Part shown: one piece after another, positions 1 through 7,693 of the stretch
Layout of the letters: the number at the start of each line of letters is the position of its first letter
Position numbering within the stretch: position 1 is the first letter of the stretch
NCBI GenBank assembly: GCA_013696015.1
Contig: JACCZI010000031.1
Location: forward strand, 1 to 37,203
DNA: 37,203 bases
Origin: Nocardioidaceae bacterium
GTDB lineage: Bacteria; Actinomycetota; Actinomycetes; Propionibacteriales; Nocardioidaceae
Direction: 5' to 3'
Translations under genes and position numbers: made by a program
The notes under the pieces: generated by a model
What the model was told of the DNA's origin: nothing
The model's database searches: none
What the model saw: only the letters and a program-made list of their open reading frames with translations

Positions 1-120
1 CAGGATGCCTTTGCATCCCGGCATGTCGTTGACCTGAGGCACGATGTCGGACTTCATCTTCTCAAGGCCTCGGTCGTAGTCCTCGGCGCTGCCTTCGTAG
101 GTGCTTACACGTGCGTACAT
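1..120 (-). CDS. Antibiotic-biosynthesis-monooxygenase-like (ABM-fold) protein, N-terminal fragment
   Basis: Only the first 40 codons are in the window; the gene runs off the left edge. The protein begins MYARVSTYEGSAEDYDRGLE and continues through a segment ending NDMPGCKGIL. This resembles the first beta strand and helix of small dimeric alpha/beta-barrel ABM/Dabb-type proteins common in actinobacteria. The ATG at 118-120 is supported by a GGAG seven bases upstream. The fold assignment is by resemblance of the N-terminus only. Substrate and function cannot be deduced, and ABM proteins include both haem-degrading and non-enzymatic members. Confidence 0.6.
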   Translation of the reverse strand, partial: MYARVSTYEGSAEDYDRGLEKMKSDIVPQVNDMPGCKGIL

Positions 121-384
121 GGCTGTCTCCAACCGTTGTGTTGGTGCCCGAGCCACTTCGGATGCTCCTCCCTTTGTGTCGAGGCGGCAAGGCATCGTGA
201 AGGCCCGGACCGAAGCGGGAGATCACCGCTGCCCCGGGATGATCCCTAACTTCTCGTCGTCGACGGTGAGGGCGGTGTCGGTGACAGCCCCACTCCGCGT
301 CGACTACAGCGATGACCAGCGCTGGAACCAAGCCCAAGGGCGCGGTCGCAGCGGTGGGCAGCTTTGTAGGTCCGAAGACCCAGG
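121..384. other. Intergenic gap between pyk and the ABM-like gene
   Basis: This is a 264-base non-coding stretch. Apart from the ribosome binding site of the ABM-like gene and a 10-base palindrome CCAGCGCTGG at 316-325, I see no convincing promoter, terminator hairpin with a T-run, or small gene. Open frames crossing it have compositions typical of out-of-frame GC-rich DNA. Confidence 0.5.
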
Positions 385-1845
385 TCAGCGCGTTGGGAGC
401 GGCAGCCGACTGTACGCCGGTGCGACCTCATTGATGGCGTCGCCCATGCGGTGGATCCGCATGGCGTTGGTGGACCCGGCGATTCCGGGGGGGCTGCCTG
501 CCACGATCACGACGAGCTCCCCCTCGGCGATGCGGCCGACGTCGAGCAGGGCCCGGTCCACCTGCATCACCATCTCGTCGGTGTGCTCGACGGTGACCGT
601 CTGAAAGGTCTCGATGCCCCACGTCAGCGCCAGCTGAGAGCGGACCGCGGCAGACGGCGTGAATGCCAGCATCGGGACCGCGGAGCGGTAGCGCGCCATG
701 CGCCTGGCCGAGTCACCGGAGGCGGTGAAGGCGACCAGATAACGAGCCCCGACGGCCTCAGCGACCTCGGCCGCCACCCGGCAGATAATGCCGCTGTTGG
801 TCGTGGGATGCCAGTCGATCGCCGCCATCTGGTGCAACCCGTGGTCCTCGGTCGACTCGATGATCCGTGCCATCGTGTGCACCGCCTGGATGGGGTAGCG
901 ACCCACGCTCGTCTCACCGGACAGCATGACCGCGTCGGCACCATCGAGAACGGCGTTCGCCACGTCGGAAGCCTCGGCCCGGGTGGGTCTCGGCACCTGG
1001 ATCATCGACTCCAGCATCTGGGTGGCCACGATCACCGGCTTGGCGTTGCTTCGCGCCACCGCGATGATCCGCTTCTGCACCAAGGGGACTTCTTCGAGGG
1101 GCAGCTCCACCCCGAGGTCGCCCCGGGCCACCATCACCGCGTCGAAGGCGTCCACGATCTGCTCGAGGTTGTCCACAGCCCGTGGCTTCTCGATCTTTGC
1201 GATGACCGGGACGGAGTAGCCCTCTTCGGCCATGACGCGCCGCACGTCCTCCGCATCGGAGGCCAACCGGACGAACGACAGCGCAACCAGGTCGACACTC
1301 AGGTGTAGCGCCCAGCGGAGATCCTCGATGTCCTTCTTCGACAGCGCCGGGACGCTGACCATGACGCCGGGCAGATTGATGCCCTTGTTGTCGCTGACCG
1401 TCCCCGGGACCTCGACCCTGGTCTCGATGTCGGTCTGGCCGACCGCCACGACCCGCAGCCGTACCCTCCCGTCGTCGACCAGGACCACGTCGTCGGTGCT
1501 GACGTCGCCGGTCAGTCCCGGGTACGTCGTCGAGCACAGCGACCGGTCGCCAATCACGTCGCGCGTCGTGATCGTGAACGGGTCGCCCAGCGCGAGGTCG
1601 AACGGCCCGGCGGCGAAGCGGCCGAGTCGGATCTTCGGCCCCTGCAGGTCCGCCAGGATGCCGATGGCCCGGCCACTGGCGTCGGAGGCGTCGCGGACCA
1701 TCTGGTACACGCGTTCGTGCTCGATGTGGCTGCCGTGGGACAGGTTGAGGCGGGCGACGTCCATGCCTGCATCGACCAGCTCACGGATCCGCTCGGGAGT
1801 CGACGTGGCAGGCCCCAGGGTGCACACGATCTTGGCTCTTCGCAC
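385..1845 (-). CDS. pyk: Pyruvate kinase
   Basis: The 486-residue protein catalyses the last step of glycolysis, phosphoenolpyruvate plus ADP to pyruvate plus ATP, in the cytosol. The N-terminus RRAKIVCTLGPATS and the NLSHG segment (about residues 34-38) are standard. The active-site region KIEKP (about 217-221) is followed by VMVARGDLGVELP, and then by ATQMLESMI and the DGADAVMLSGETSVGRYP block, which bind metal and phosphoenolpyruvate. The C-terminal allosteric domain is complete and length is normal for the family. The start is GTG. A TACGCT -10-like box lies six bases before it, so the mRNA may be leaderless. The gene stands alone, 49 bases after the VIT-type gene. Confidence 0.97.
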   Translation of the reverse strand: MRRAKIVCTLGPATSTPERIRELVDAGMDVARLNLSHGSHIEHERVYQMVRDASDASGRAIGILADLQGPKIRLGRFAAGPFDLALGDPFTITTRDVIGDRSLCSTTYPGLTGDVSTDDVVLVDDGRVRLRVVAVGQTDIETRVEVPGTVSDNKGINLPGVMVSVPALSKKDIEDLRWALHLSVDLVALSFVRLASDAEDVRRVMAEEGYSVPVIAKIEKPRAVDNLEQIVDAFDAVMVARGDLGVELPLEEVPLVQKRIIAVARSNAKPVIVATQMLESMIQVPRPTRAEASDVANAVLDGADAVMLSGETSVGRYPIQAVHTMARIIESTEDHGLHQMAAIDWHPTTNSGIICRVAAEVAEAVGARYLVAFTASGDSARRMARYRSAVPMLAFTPSAAVRSQLALTWGIETFQTVTVEHTDEMVMQVDRALLDVGRIAEGELVVIVAGSPPGIAGSTNAMRIHRMGDAINEVAPAYSRLPLPTR

Positions 1846-1851
1846 AGGTCA

Positions 1852-1857
1852 AGCGTA
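1852..1857 (-). promoter_or_regulatory. Putative pyk -10 element (leaderless transcript)
   Basis: TACGCT fits the actinobacterial TAnnnT -10 pattern and ends six bases before the GTG of pyk, so transcription would start at or next to the start codon. No good -35 hexamer is visible because the upstream spacer is occupied by a GC hairpin. No Shine-Dalgarno sequence lies between. Confidence 0.4.
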
Positions 1858-1862
1858 GGGGG

Positions 1863-1881
1863 CCGGCGGGCCGGCCGCCGG
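1863..1881 (-). terminator. GC-rich hairpin after the VIT-type gene
   Basis: CCGGCGG and CCGCCGG form a perfect 7-bp stem around a five-base loop, 14 bases beyond the stop codon of the VIT-type gene. There is no T-run, so if it terminates the his–trp–lgt transcript it is of the tractless kind often proposed for GC-rich actinobacteria. It also lies where the -35 region of pyk would be expected. Confidence 0.4.
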
Positions 1882-1894
1882 GACCAACCGACGC

Positions 1895-2644
1895 TCAGCC
1901 GAGACTTGCTCCGGCAGCGGTTCCGACGGCGTAGGTCAGTGCGGCGGCTGCGCCGCCGAGCAACAGCTGCCGCACGCCGCCGTACCACCAGCTGCGGTCG
2001 GTGATGCGTGTGACCATGGCACCGCAGCCGAACAAGCCGACCAACGACAGCACGACCGCTGGCCACAGCTGCGAGGCTCCCAGGAGGTACGGGAGCAGCG
2101 GAAGGATGGCGCCGACGGCGAACGCCAGGAACGACGAGACGGCAGCTACCGCGGGCGAGGCGAGATCATCGGGGTCGATGCCGAACTCCTCGCGGGCGTG
2201 CACCCGGACCGCGTTGTCCACGTTGCGGTGCACCTGCGCAGCGACTTCGCGAGCCACCCCCGGTTCCACGCCCTTGTCCACGTACATCGCCGCCAGCTCG
2301 GCCTGCTCCGCGTCGGAGTTGGCAAGGATCTCTGCGCGCTCGAGACCCACCTGCTGGCGGGCGAACTCCGACTGGCTGGCGACCGAGGTGTACTCCCCCG
2401 CAGCCATCGAGAACGCCCCTGCTGCCATGCCCGCGAAGCCAGCCAGCACCACCGGCTGCGTGGACGACGCAGCCGTGCCGCCCACCACCCCTGCGATCAG
2501 CGCAAAGTTGGAGACCAGCCCGTCCATGGCGCCAAAGACGGCCGGACGTAGCCAGCCGCCGGTCACGTCGGGATGCTCATGACCGATCCCCACGTTGGCC
2601 GCGGGTTCCTCGGGGCGCGTCCTGCCGACGCCGGTGTCCACCAC
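1895..2644 (-). CDS. VIT1/CCC1 family iron/manganese transporter
   Basis: The 249-residue integral membrane protein resembles the VIT1/CCC1 family, which moves Fe(II) or Mn(II) across membranes. Diagnostic segments are RPAVFGAMDGLVSNFALIAG in the first helix and GFAGMAAGAFSMAAGEYTS in the second. A charged cytosolic stretch with repeated Glu residues (metal-binding region of the family) follows, then C-terminal helices around SPAVAAVSSFLAFAVGAILP. A start upstream at 2704 is possible but would lie inside lgt. I prefer the GTG at 2642-2644, ten bases after the lgt stop, although no clear ribosome site precedes it. It is probably co-transcribed with lgt. The metal is not deducible from sequence. 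Confidence 0.87.
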   Translation of the reverse strand: MVDTGVGRTRPEEPAANVGIGHEHPDVTGGWLRPAVFGAMDGLVSNFALIAGVVGGTAASSTQPVVLAGFAGMAAGAFSMAAGEYTSVASQSEFARQQVGLERAEILANSDAEQAELAAMYVDKGVEPGVAREVAAQVHRNVDNAVRVHAREEFGIDPDDLASPAVAAVSSFLAFAVGAILPLLPYLLGASQLWPAVVLSLVGLFGCGAMVTRITDRSWWYGGVRQLLLGGAAAALTYAVGTAAGASLG

Positions 2645-2654
2645 GTCAGCCAGG

Positions 2655-3551
2655 CTACGTCGGCGAGGCGTCGGAGTCAGCCAAGGTTTGGCTGTCCTCA
2701 CCATCGTCCGTCGGCGCCTCCTGCACCAACTTCTCGCGACCTCGCGTCCGGCGGCCCACCACCACGAAGTACGCGAGCGCGATGACGAGGAGGACCAGCG
2801 ACGTCCACACGTTCAGCCGGAACGGGCCGAGCTCGTTGGCGTCGTCGATCCGCAGCATCTCGATCCAGGCGCGGCCGGCGGTGTAGGTCACGATGTAGAG
2901 CGCGAAGACCCGGCCATGGCCCAGCTGGAACCGCCGGTCGGCCCACAGCAGCAGCGCGGCGGCCGCCAGGCACCACAGCGACTCGTACAGGAACGTCGGG
3001 TGGAACGTGGCGAACTCCGCGTACTCCGCCGGGCGGTTGCCGGGCTCGATCTCCAGCCCCCAGGGCGCGTCGAGCGGCGAACCGAACAGCTCCTGGTTGA
3101 AGTAGTTGCCCCCGCGCCCGATCGCCTGGGCGATCAGGATCGCCGGGGCCAGTGCGTCGGCCATGGCCGCAAACCGAGCGCCGGCCCGCCGGCAGGCGAT
3201 GTAGCTACCCAGCGCACCCAACGCGACCGCGCCCCAGATCCCGAGGCCGCCCTGCCAGACGTACAGCGCCTGCACCGGGCTCTGCCCGGCCCCGAAGTAC
3301 AGCTCGGGATTGGTGGCGACGTGGTAGATCCGGGCACCGACCAGACCGAACGGAACTCCCCAGACCGCCAGGTCGCTGACCGTGCCGGAGCGACCGCCGC
3401 GGGCCTCCCACCGTCGCTCCCCCAGCCAGATCGCCACGATGACACCGAGGATGATGCATGCGGCGTACGCACGCAGCGGCACAGGCCCGACGTACCAGAT
3501 GCCGTCCGGCGGGCTGGGGATGGTGCCGGGGAGCAGGGAGCCGCCGCTCAT
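2655..3551 (-). CDS. lgt: Prolipoprotein diacylglyceryl transferase
   Basis: Lgt transfers diacylglycerol from phosphatidylglycerol to the lipobox cysteine of prelipoproteins in the cytoplasmic membrane, the first step of lipoprotein maturation. The 298-residue protein has the Lgt signature as GRGGNYFNQELFG, preceded by YVWQGGLGIWGA and followed by HPTFLYESLW. About seven hydrophobic segments are visible, and a short acidic cytosolic tail follows. The ATG at 3549-3551 shares one base with the trpA stop (TGATG); a GTG one codon upstream is an alternative start. The trpA–lgt junction is common in actinobacteria. lspA, the next enzyme in the pathway, is at 25.5 kb. Confidence 0.96.
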   Translation of the reverse strand: MSGGSLLPGTIPSPPDGIWYVGPVPLRAYAACIILGVIVAIWLGERRWEARGGRSGTVSDLAVWGVPFGLVGARIYHVATNPELYFGAGQSPVQALYVWQGGLGIWGAVALGALGSYIACRRAGARFAAMADALAPAILIAQAIGRGGNYFNQELFGSPLDAPWGLEIEPGNRPAEYAEFATFHPTFLYESLWCLAAAALLLWADRRFQLGHGRVFALYIVTYTAGRAWIEMLRIDDANELGPFRLNVWTSLVLLVIALAYFVVVGRRTRGREKLVQEAPTDDGEDSQTLADSDASPT

Positions 3552-4375
3552 CACGAGGCCGCCGCCCGGCGCCGAACTCCGGCGGCGAGGTCGGCGCTCA
3601 ACGCCGAGACCGCTGCCAGACCGGCGGACCGGTCAGGTGCGTCGAGCAAGCAGCGGACGAACGCTGAGCCGACGATGACGGCGTCGGCGTAGTCCGCCAC
3701 CTCGGCCGCCTGGTCCCCGCTGCTCACGCCCAGGCCGACACCCACCGGGAGGTCGCTGACCCGGCGGACGCGCTCCACCAGCACGGGTGCGGCGGTGCTC
3801 GTCTGCGCCCGGGCACCGGTCACGCCCATCACGGAGGTGGCGTAGACGAACCCGCGGCAGGCCGCCGCCGTAGCGGCGAGACGGGCGTCGCTCGACGAGG
3901 GTGCGACGAGAAACACCCGGTCGAGCCCCGCTGCGTCCGCGGCGTCACACCACTCCTGCGCCTCGTCGGGAATCAGGTCCGGCGTGATCAGACCGGCCCC
4001 ACCGGCGGCGGCCAGCGCCTGCGCGAAGGAGGCGACACCGTACCGCTCGACCGGGTTCCAGTAGGTCATCACCAGAGCGGGCGCACCCGTCGCCGACACG
4101 GCTGAAACAACGTCAAGGACCTGCTTGGTCCGGGTCCCACCGGCGAGGGCTCGCTCGGCCGCCCGCTGGATGGTCGGACCGTCCAGGACGGGATCGCTGT
4201 ACGGGAGTCCCACCTCGAGGACATCGACCCCGGCCGCCACCATGGCGACGAACGCCTGGACCGAGGTGTCGAGGTCGGGGAAACCGGCGGGTAGGTAGCC
4301 TATGAGCGCGGCCCGGCCGTCGTCACGGCAGCGTTGCAGCGTCGCTGCGACACCGGGGGCGGTGCCGGGGCTCAC
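3551..4375 (-). CDS. trpA: Tryptophan synthase alpha subunit
   Basis: TrpA cleaves indole-3-glycerol phosphate to indole and glyceraldehyde-3-phosphate and passes indole through a tunnel to TrpB. The 274-residue TIM barrel shows LIGYLPAGFPD near the N-terminus and DVLEVGLPYSDPVLDGPTIQ, which contain the catalytic Glu and Asp positions. VMTYWNPVERYG, the FVYATSVMGVTGAR loop and the phosphate-binding GLGVSSGDQ segment follow. The GTG start overlaps the trpB stop as GTGA, which implies translational coupling and equal production of the two subunits. Confidence 0.96.
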   Translation of the reverse strand: MSPGTAPGVAATLQRCRDDGRAALIGYLPAGFPDLDTSVQAFVAMVAAGVDVLEVGLPYSDPVLDGPTIQRAAERALAGGTRTKQVLDVVSAVSATGAPALVMTYWNPVERYGVASFAQALAAAGGAGLITPDLIPDEAQEWCDAADAAGLDRVFLVAPSSSDARLAATAAACRGFVYATSVMGVTGARAQTSTAAPVLVERVRRVSDLPVGVGLGVSSGDQAAEVADYADAVIVGSAFVRCLLDAPDRSAGLAAVSALSADLAAGVRRRAAAS

Positions 4376-5604
4376 CCCGAGTCGTCCGGATCTTGCAGCA
4401 GGTCGAACCAGGCGGCGGCGGTTGGCATGTCCTTGTCCCCCCGGCCGGACAGACTGACCAGGATCAGCGCCTCGGGGCCCAGCTCTGGCACCACGTCGAG
4501 CGCGCCGGCGAGCGCGTGCGCGGACTCGATGGCGGGGATGATCCCTTCGGTGCGGCAACACAGCGCAAAGGCCCGCATGGCTGTTGCGTCGTCCACCGGT
4601 CGGTAGACCGCCCGGCCGATGTCGGCGAGATAGGCGTGCTCCGGACCGACTCCCGGGTAGTCCAGGCCGGCCGAGATCGAGTGCGAGTCGATCGTCTGCC
4701 CGTCGTCGTCTTGGAGCAGGAACGAACGCGCCCCGTGCAGGACCCCGACGTCGCCGGCGCTGATCGTGGCAGCGTGCCGCCCGGTGTCGAACCCGTCTCC
4801 GCCGGCTTCGAATCCGTACAGACGCACCGCTTCGTCGGGGACGAACGCGGTGAAGATGCCGATCGCGTTGGAGCCGCCGCCGACGCAGGCGCACACGGCG
4901 TCGGGGAGCCGCCCGTACCTCTCGAGGCACTGGACCCGCGCCTCGTCACCGATGCCGCGGGCGAAGTCGCGCACCATCGCCGGGAAGGGGTGGGCGCCCG
5001 CCGCCGTCCCGAGCAGGTAGTGGGTGTCGTCGACGGTGGCGACCCAGTCGCGCAGCGCCTCGTTGATCGCGTCCTTGAGGGTGCGTGTCCCGGTGGCCAC
5101 CGGCACGACCTGCGCCCCGAGCATCTTCATCCGCGCCACGTTGAGCTGCTGACGCTCGGTGTCGACCTCGCCCATGTAGACGACGCAGTCGAGGTCGAGG
5201 TAGGCGCATGCGGTCGCTGTGGCCACACCGTGCTGTCCGGCGCCGGTCTCGGCGATGATGCGGCGCTTCCCCATGCGCTTGGCGAGCAGCGCCTGTCCGA
5301 GCACGTTGCGCACCTTGTGGGCCCCGGTGTGGTTGAGGTCCTCGCGCTTGAACAGCACCCGCGCGCCCGCGTGGTCGGAGAACCGGGTGGCGTCGTAGAG
5401 CAGGCTCGGCACGCCCGCGTACTCACGCAGCATCCGGTCCAGCTCGCTCCGGAAGTCGGTATCGGCCATCGCCGCCCGCCACGCCTGCTCCAGCTCCTCC
5501 AGCGGGCCGATCAGCGCCTCGGGCATGAACCGGCCGCCGAAGCGTCCGAAGTGGCCACCGGCGTCGGGGAGGACGCTGGGGGATGCGTCGGACGTGACGG
5601 ACAT
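4372..5604 (-). CDS. trpB: Tryptophan synthase beta subunit
   Basis: TrpB condenses indole with serine to make tryptophan, using pyridoxal phosphate. The 410-residue protein starts with GGHFGRFGGRFMPEALIGPL. The cofactor lysine lies in NHTGAHKVRNVLGQ and the catalytic Glu in ETGAGQHGVATA. The phosphate-binding loop is CVGGGSNAIGIF and the C-terminal segment is SLSGRGDKD. The chosen ATG at 5602-5604 follows the trpC stop by 11 bases, with GAGGG overlapping that stop as ribosome site. Length and motifs are those of the TrpB1 type that pairs with TrpA. Confidence 0.97.
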   Translation of the reverse strand: MSVTSDASPSVLPDAGGHFGRFGGRFMPEALIGPLEELEQAWRAAMADTDFRSELDRMLREYAGVPSLLYDATRFSDHAGARVLFKREDLNHTGAHKVRNVLGQALLAKRMGKRRIIAETGAGQHGVATATACAYLDLDCVVYMGEVDTERQQLNVARMKMLGAQVVPVATGTRTLKDAINEALRDWVATVDDTHYLLGTAAGAHPFPAMVRDFARGIGDEARVQCLERYGRLPDAVCACVGGGSNAIGIFTAFVPDEAVRLYGFEAGGDGFDTGRHAATISAGDVGVLHGARSFLLQDDDGQTIDSHSISAGLDYPGVGPEHAYLADIGRAVYRPVDDATAMRAFALCCRTEGIIPAIESAHALAGALDVVPELGPEALILVSLSGRGDKDMPTAAAWFDLLQDPDDSG

Positions 5605-5615
5605 GTCGGTGGCCC

Positions 5616-6419
5616 TCACCGGTGCTTGATCGCCGGGTGCGCTCCCGCCGCGACCAGGTCTGCCACCGTGGACCGTGGATTGCTGCCGCTGACCAGGGTC
5701 TCTCCGACCAGCACGACGTCGGCGCCGGCCCGGGCGTAGTCGATGACGTCGTGCGGTCCTCGCACACCGGACTCTGCGACACGTACGGCGGCGTCCGGCA
5801 TCCGCGGTGCGAGCCGGGCAAAGACACCGCGGTCGATCTCGAGCGAGGCCAGATCGCGAGCGTTGACCCCGATCACCATCGCGTCTGCGTCGACCGCACG
5901 GTCGAGCTCGGCTTCGTCGTGCACCTCGACCAGCGGGGTGAGGCCGATCGAGACGGCTCGCTCCACCAGGGCGACCAATGCGTTCTGGTCGAGCGCCGCC
6001 ACGATCAACAGCGCCATGTCGGCGCCGGCCGCCCGGGCCTCCCACAACTGGTAGGAGCTGACGATGAAGTCCTTGCGCAGCAGCGGGACGTCGACGCGGT
6101 CGCGCACGGCACGCAGGTCGTCGAGGCTTCCGCCGAAGTGTCGTTGCTCGGTCACTACGCTGATGGCCGCGGCGCCACCCTCGGCGTAGTCGCTGGCGAG
6201 GGCTGCCGGATCGGGGATGGTCGCCATCGCCCCACGGCTGGGGCTGGACCGCTTCACCTCGGCGATGATGGAGACTCCGCCGGCGCGGAAGACCGGCAGA
6301 GGGTCGAGTGCACACCGTTGTCCCGAGGCGCGCCGCTTGACCTCGTCGAGTGGCACCGCCGATTCACGCTCGGCGAGATCCAGCCGGACCCCGGCGAGAA
6401 TCTCTTCGAGCACCGACAT
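5616..6419 (-). CDS. trpC: Indole-3-glycerol phosphate synthase
   Basis: TrpC converts carboxyphenylamino-deoxyribulose phosphate to indole-3-glycerol phosphate. The 267-residue monofunctional TIM barrel contains IIAEVKRSSPSRG (catalytic Lys), LLRKDFIVSSYQLWEA (catalytic Lys), PLVEVHDEAELDRA, IGVNARDL and the phosphate-binding VAESGVRG. No TrpF domain is fused, so the isomerase step must come from elsewhere, most likely PriA at 12.1–12.8 kb. The ATG is preceded by GGAGG about eight bases away. The 93-base leader contains a short inverted repeat (GAGGT-GTT-ACCTC at 6438-6450). Confidence 0.97.
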   Translation of the reverse strand: MSVLEEILAGVRLDLAERESAVPLDEVKRRASGQRCALDPLPVFRAGGVSIIAEVKRSSPSRGAMATIPDPAALASDYAEGGAAAISVVTEQRHFGGSLDDLRAVRDRVDVPLLRKDFIVSSYQLWEARAAGADMALLIVAALDQNALVALVERAVSIGLTPLVEVHDEAELDRAVDADAMVIGVNARDLASLEIDRGVFARLAPRMPDAAVRVAESGVRGPHDVIDYARAGADVVLVGETLVSGSNPRSTVADLVAAGAHPAIKHR

Positions 6420-6437
6420 GGAGTCGTCCTCCCCCTC

Positions 6438-6450
6438 GAGGTGTTACCTC
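6438..6450 (-). repeat. Short inverted repeat in the trpC leader
   Basis: GAGGT and ACCTC flank a three-base centre in the 93-base gap before trpC, about 19 bases before the start codon. As RNA it would form only a small hairpin near the ribosome site. It could equally be a weak operator or chance. Confidence 0.35.
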
Positions 6451-6512
6451 CGGTCAGGGTATCCGCCCTCCCGACCAGTTCTGGGACGAGGGGTAGGCGC
6501 CCGGCAGCCGCT

Positions 6513-6710
6513 CTAGCGGGAGGCCGGGTCTCCCAACCCGGCCACCGACATGACCTTGCCGATGACGACCGAGAGCGGCAGCAGCGCCACTCCGATCCAG
6601 AACAACACCCAGTGTGGCCCCAGGACCAGTGCGATGCCGCCGAGAGTGAACCCGGCTAGCGCGATGAGAACGCCGGTCCACGCCGCGCGGTTCGAGCCGT
6701 GCCCGGCCAT
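6513..6710 (-). CDS. HGxxPAAW-type small membrane protein
   Basis: The 65-residue protein starts MAGHGSNRAAWTGV and has two hydrophobic segments (about residues 13-30 and 34-52). It corresponds to the small HGxxPAAW-type proteins that sit in actinobacterial trp clusters; the motif is degenerate here (GHGSNRAAW). Its function is unknown. Its position, between the Trp-operon membrane protein and trpC, is what the family normally shows. A link to tryptophan metabolism is inferred from context only. Confidence 0.8.
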   Translation of the reverse strand: MAGHGSNRAAWTGVLIALAGFTLGGIALVLGPHWVLFWIGVALLPLSVVIGKVMSVAGLGDPASR

Positions 6711-6750
6711 CGTTGCGCCTTCCTACCCGCTGTCTCGTATCGGGGTCAGC

Positions 6751-7329
6751 CTAGGCGGTCGGGTCACGGCCGGCGTCGAGGGCGTGCCACGGATCGTCGT
6801 CGTCGTGAGAAGCGCCGGCCGCCGCTGGCGACTCGTAGCGAGTGCCCATCACCGACCAGGTGTGACCCCTCCAGGCAGTCGCCCCACCGACGACAGCAGC
6901 GGCCACTGCCCCCGCAACGTCTACCCATCGCCACCAGCTGAGGCTTGTGCCGGAGGTCGCCGCCGCGCCGCCTAGCGCTGCCGGTGAGGCAGCCACGGCG
7001 TCGGCGAGCGCGCTGCGTACGGCGGCGTCGGCCGTGACCGCCACGACCCCGGCGGTCAGCGCCACCACCGCGATCACGACACCGACCACGCGGCGCGGCC
7101 GCCCCGACGTGGCCAGGATCGCCACCGACCCGGCCAGCACCACCAGCGCCAACGCGCCGGTGAGAGGAACCCCCCCTGAGCCGGTCACGGTCACGGTGTC
7201 CGGTGGCGCTCCTGTCGTCCTCACCGCGAGCGAGGCCCACGGGCGGCTGGCGGACCCCAGCATCACGGCACCGGCAGCAACACCGCCGAGCACGGCGAGG
7301 GTGAGGCCCCGACGCGCCGGTTCAGCCAT
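6751..7329 (-). CDS. Trp biosynthesis-associated membrane protein (TIGR02234/Trp_oprn_chp type)
   Basis: The 192-residue protein has four hydrophobic segments: one near the N-terminus, two central, and one preceded by a Trp-rich SWWRWVD stretch. An acidic C-terminal tail (DDDDPWHALDAG) follows. This architecture and location match the conserved actinobacterial membrane protein found in trp operons, whose role is unknown. The ATG at 7327-7329 overlaps the hisI stop. An upstream ATG at 7362 would lie inside hisI and is less likely. In many actinobacteria trpE lies between hisI and this gene; here it does not. Confidence 0.85.
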   Translation of the reverse strand: MAEPARRGLTLAVLGGVAAGAVMLGSASRPWASLAVRTTGAPPDTVTVTGSGGVPLTGALALVVLAGSVAILATSGRPRRVVGVVIAVVALTAGVVAVTADAAVRSALADAVAASPAALGGAAATSGTSLSWWRWVDVAGAVAAAVVGGATAWRGHTWSVMGTRYESPAAAGASHDDDDPWHALDAGRDPTA

Positions 7330-7693
7330 CGCGGACCGGCCGGATCGGCACGACGGCGGCATCGAAACAGCTCACGGCACCGGTGTGGCAGGCCGGTCCG
7401 GCCGCGTCGACTCGGATCAGCAGCGTGTCACCGTCACAGTCGAGGCGAACCTCGCGCACGTGCTGGACGTTGCCGGAGCGCTCTCCCTTCACCCAGTACG
7501 CCTGGCGACTGCGGCTGAAGAAGGTGACGTACCCGCTGCTGAGCGTGCGGTGGAGGGCCTCGTCGTCCATCCAGCCCACCATCAGCACCACGCCGGTGTC
7601 GTGCTGCTGGATGACGGCGGGCACCAGCCCGGCCGGGTCCCGCCTGAGCCGGGCGGCGACCTCCGGGTCGAGGGGGCTGGCGGCGGCTGTCAT
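7322..7693 (-). CDS. hisI: Phosphoribosyl-AMP cyclohydrolase
   Basis: HisI opens the adenine ring of phosphoribosyl-AMP, the third step of histidine synthesis. The 123-residue protein carries VGWMDDEALHRTLSSGYVTF, the SRSRQAYWVKGE segment with the conserved Trp, the metal ligands in LDCDGD, and the zinc-binding CHTGAVSCF. The HisE pyrophosphohydrolase domain is absent, as is usual in actinobacteria, where hisE stands beside hisG elsewhere. The start overlaps the stop of the upstream ABC transporter gene (ATGA). Confidence 0.96.
   Translation of the reverse strand: MTAAASPLDPEVAARLRRDPAGLVPAVIQQHDTGVVLMVGWMDDEALHRTLSSGYVTFFSRSRQAYWVKGERSGNVQHVREVRLDCDGDTLLIRVDAAGPACHTGAVSCFDAAVVPIRPVRDG

Noticed and set aside
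62..337. Minus-strand 91-codon frame overlapping the ABM-like gene start
   Set aside because: It overlaps the real N-terminus in another frame. Its Arg/His-rich composition is typical of out-of-frame reading, and it has no ribosome site.
4393..5739. Plus-strand open frame of about 448 codons opposite trpB
   Set aside because: Same kind of shadow: the trpB motifs on the minus strand are complete and in frame.
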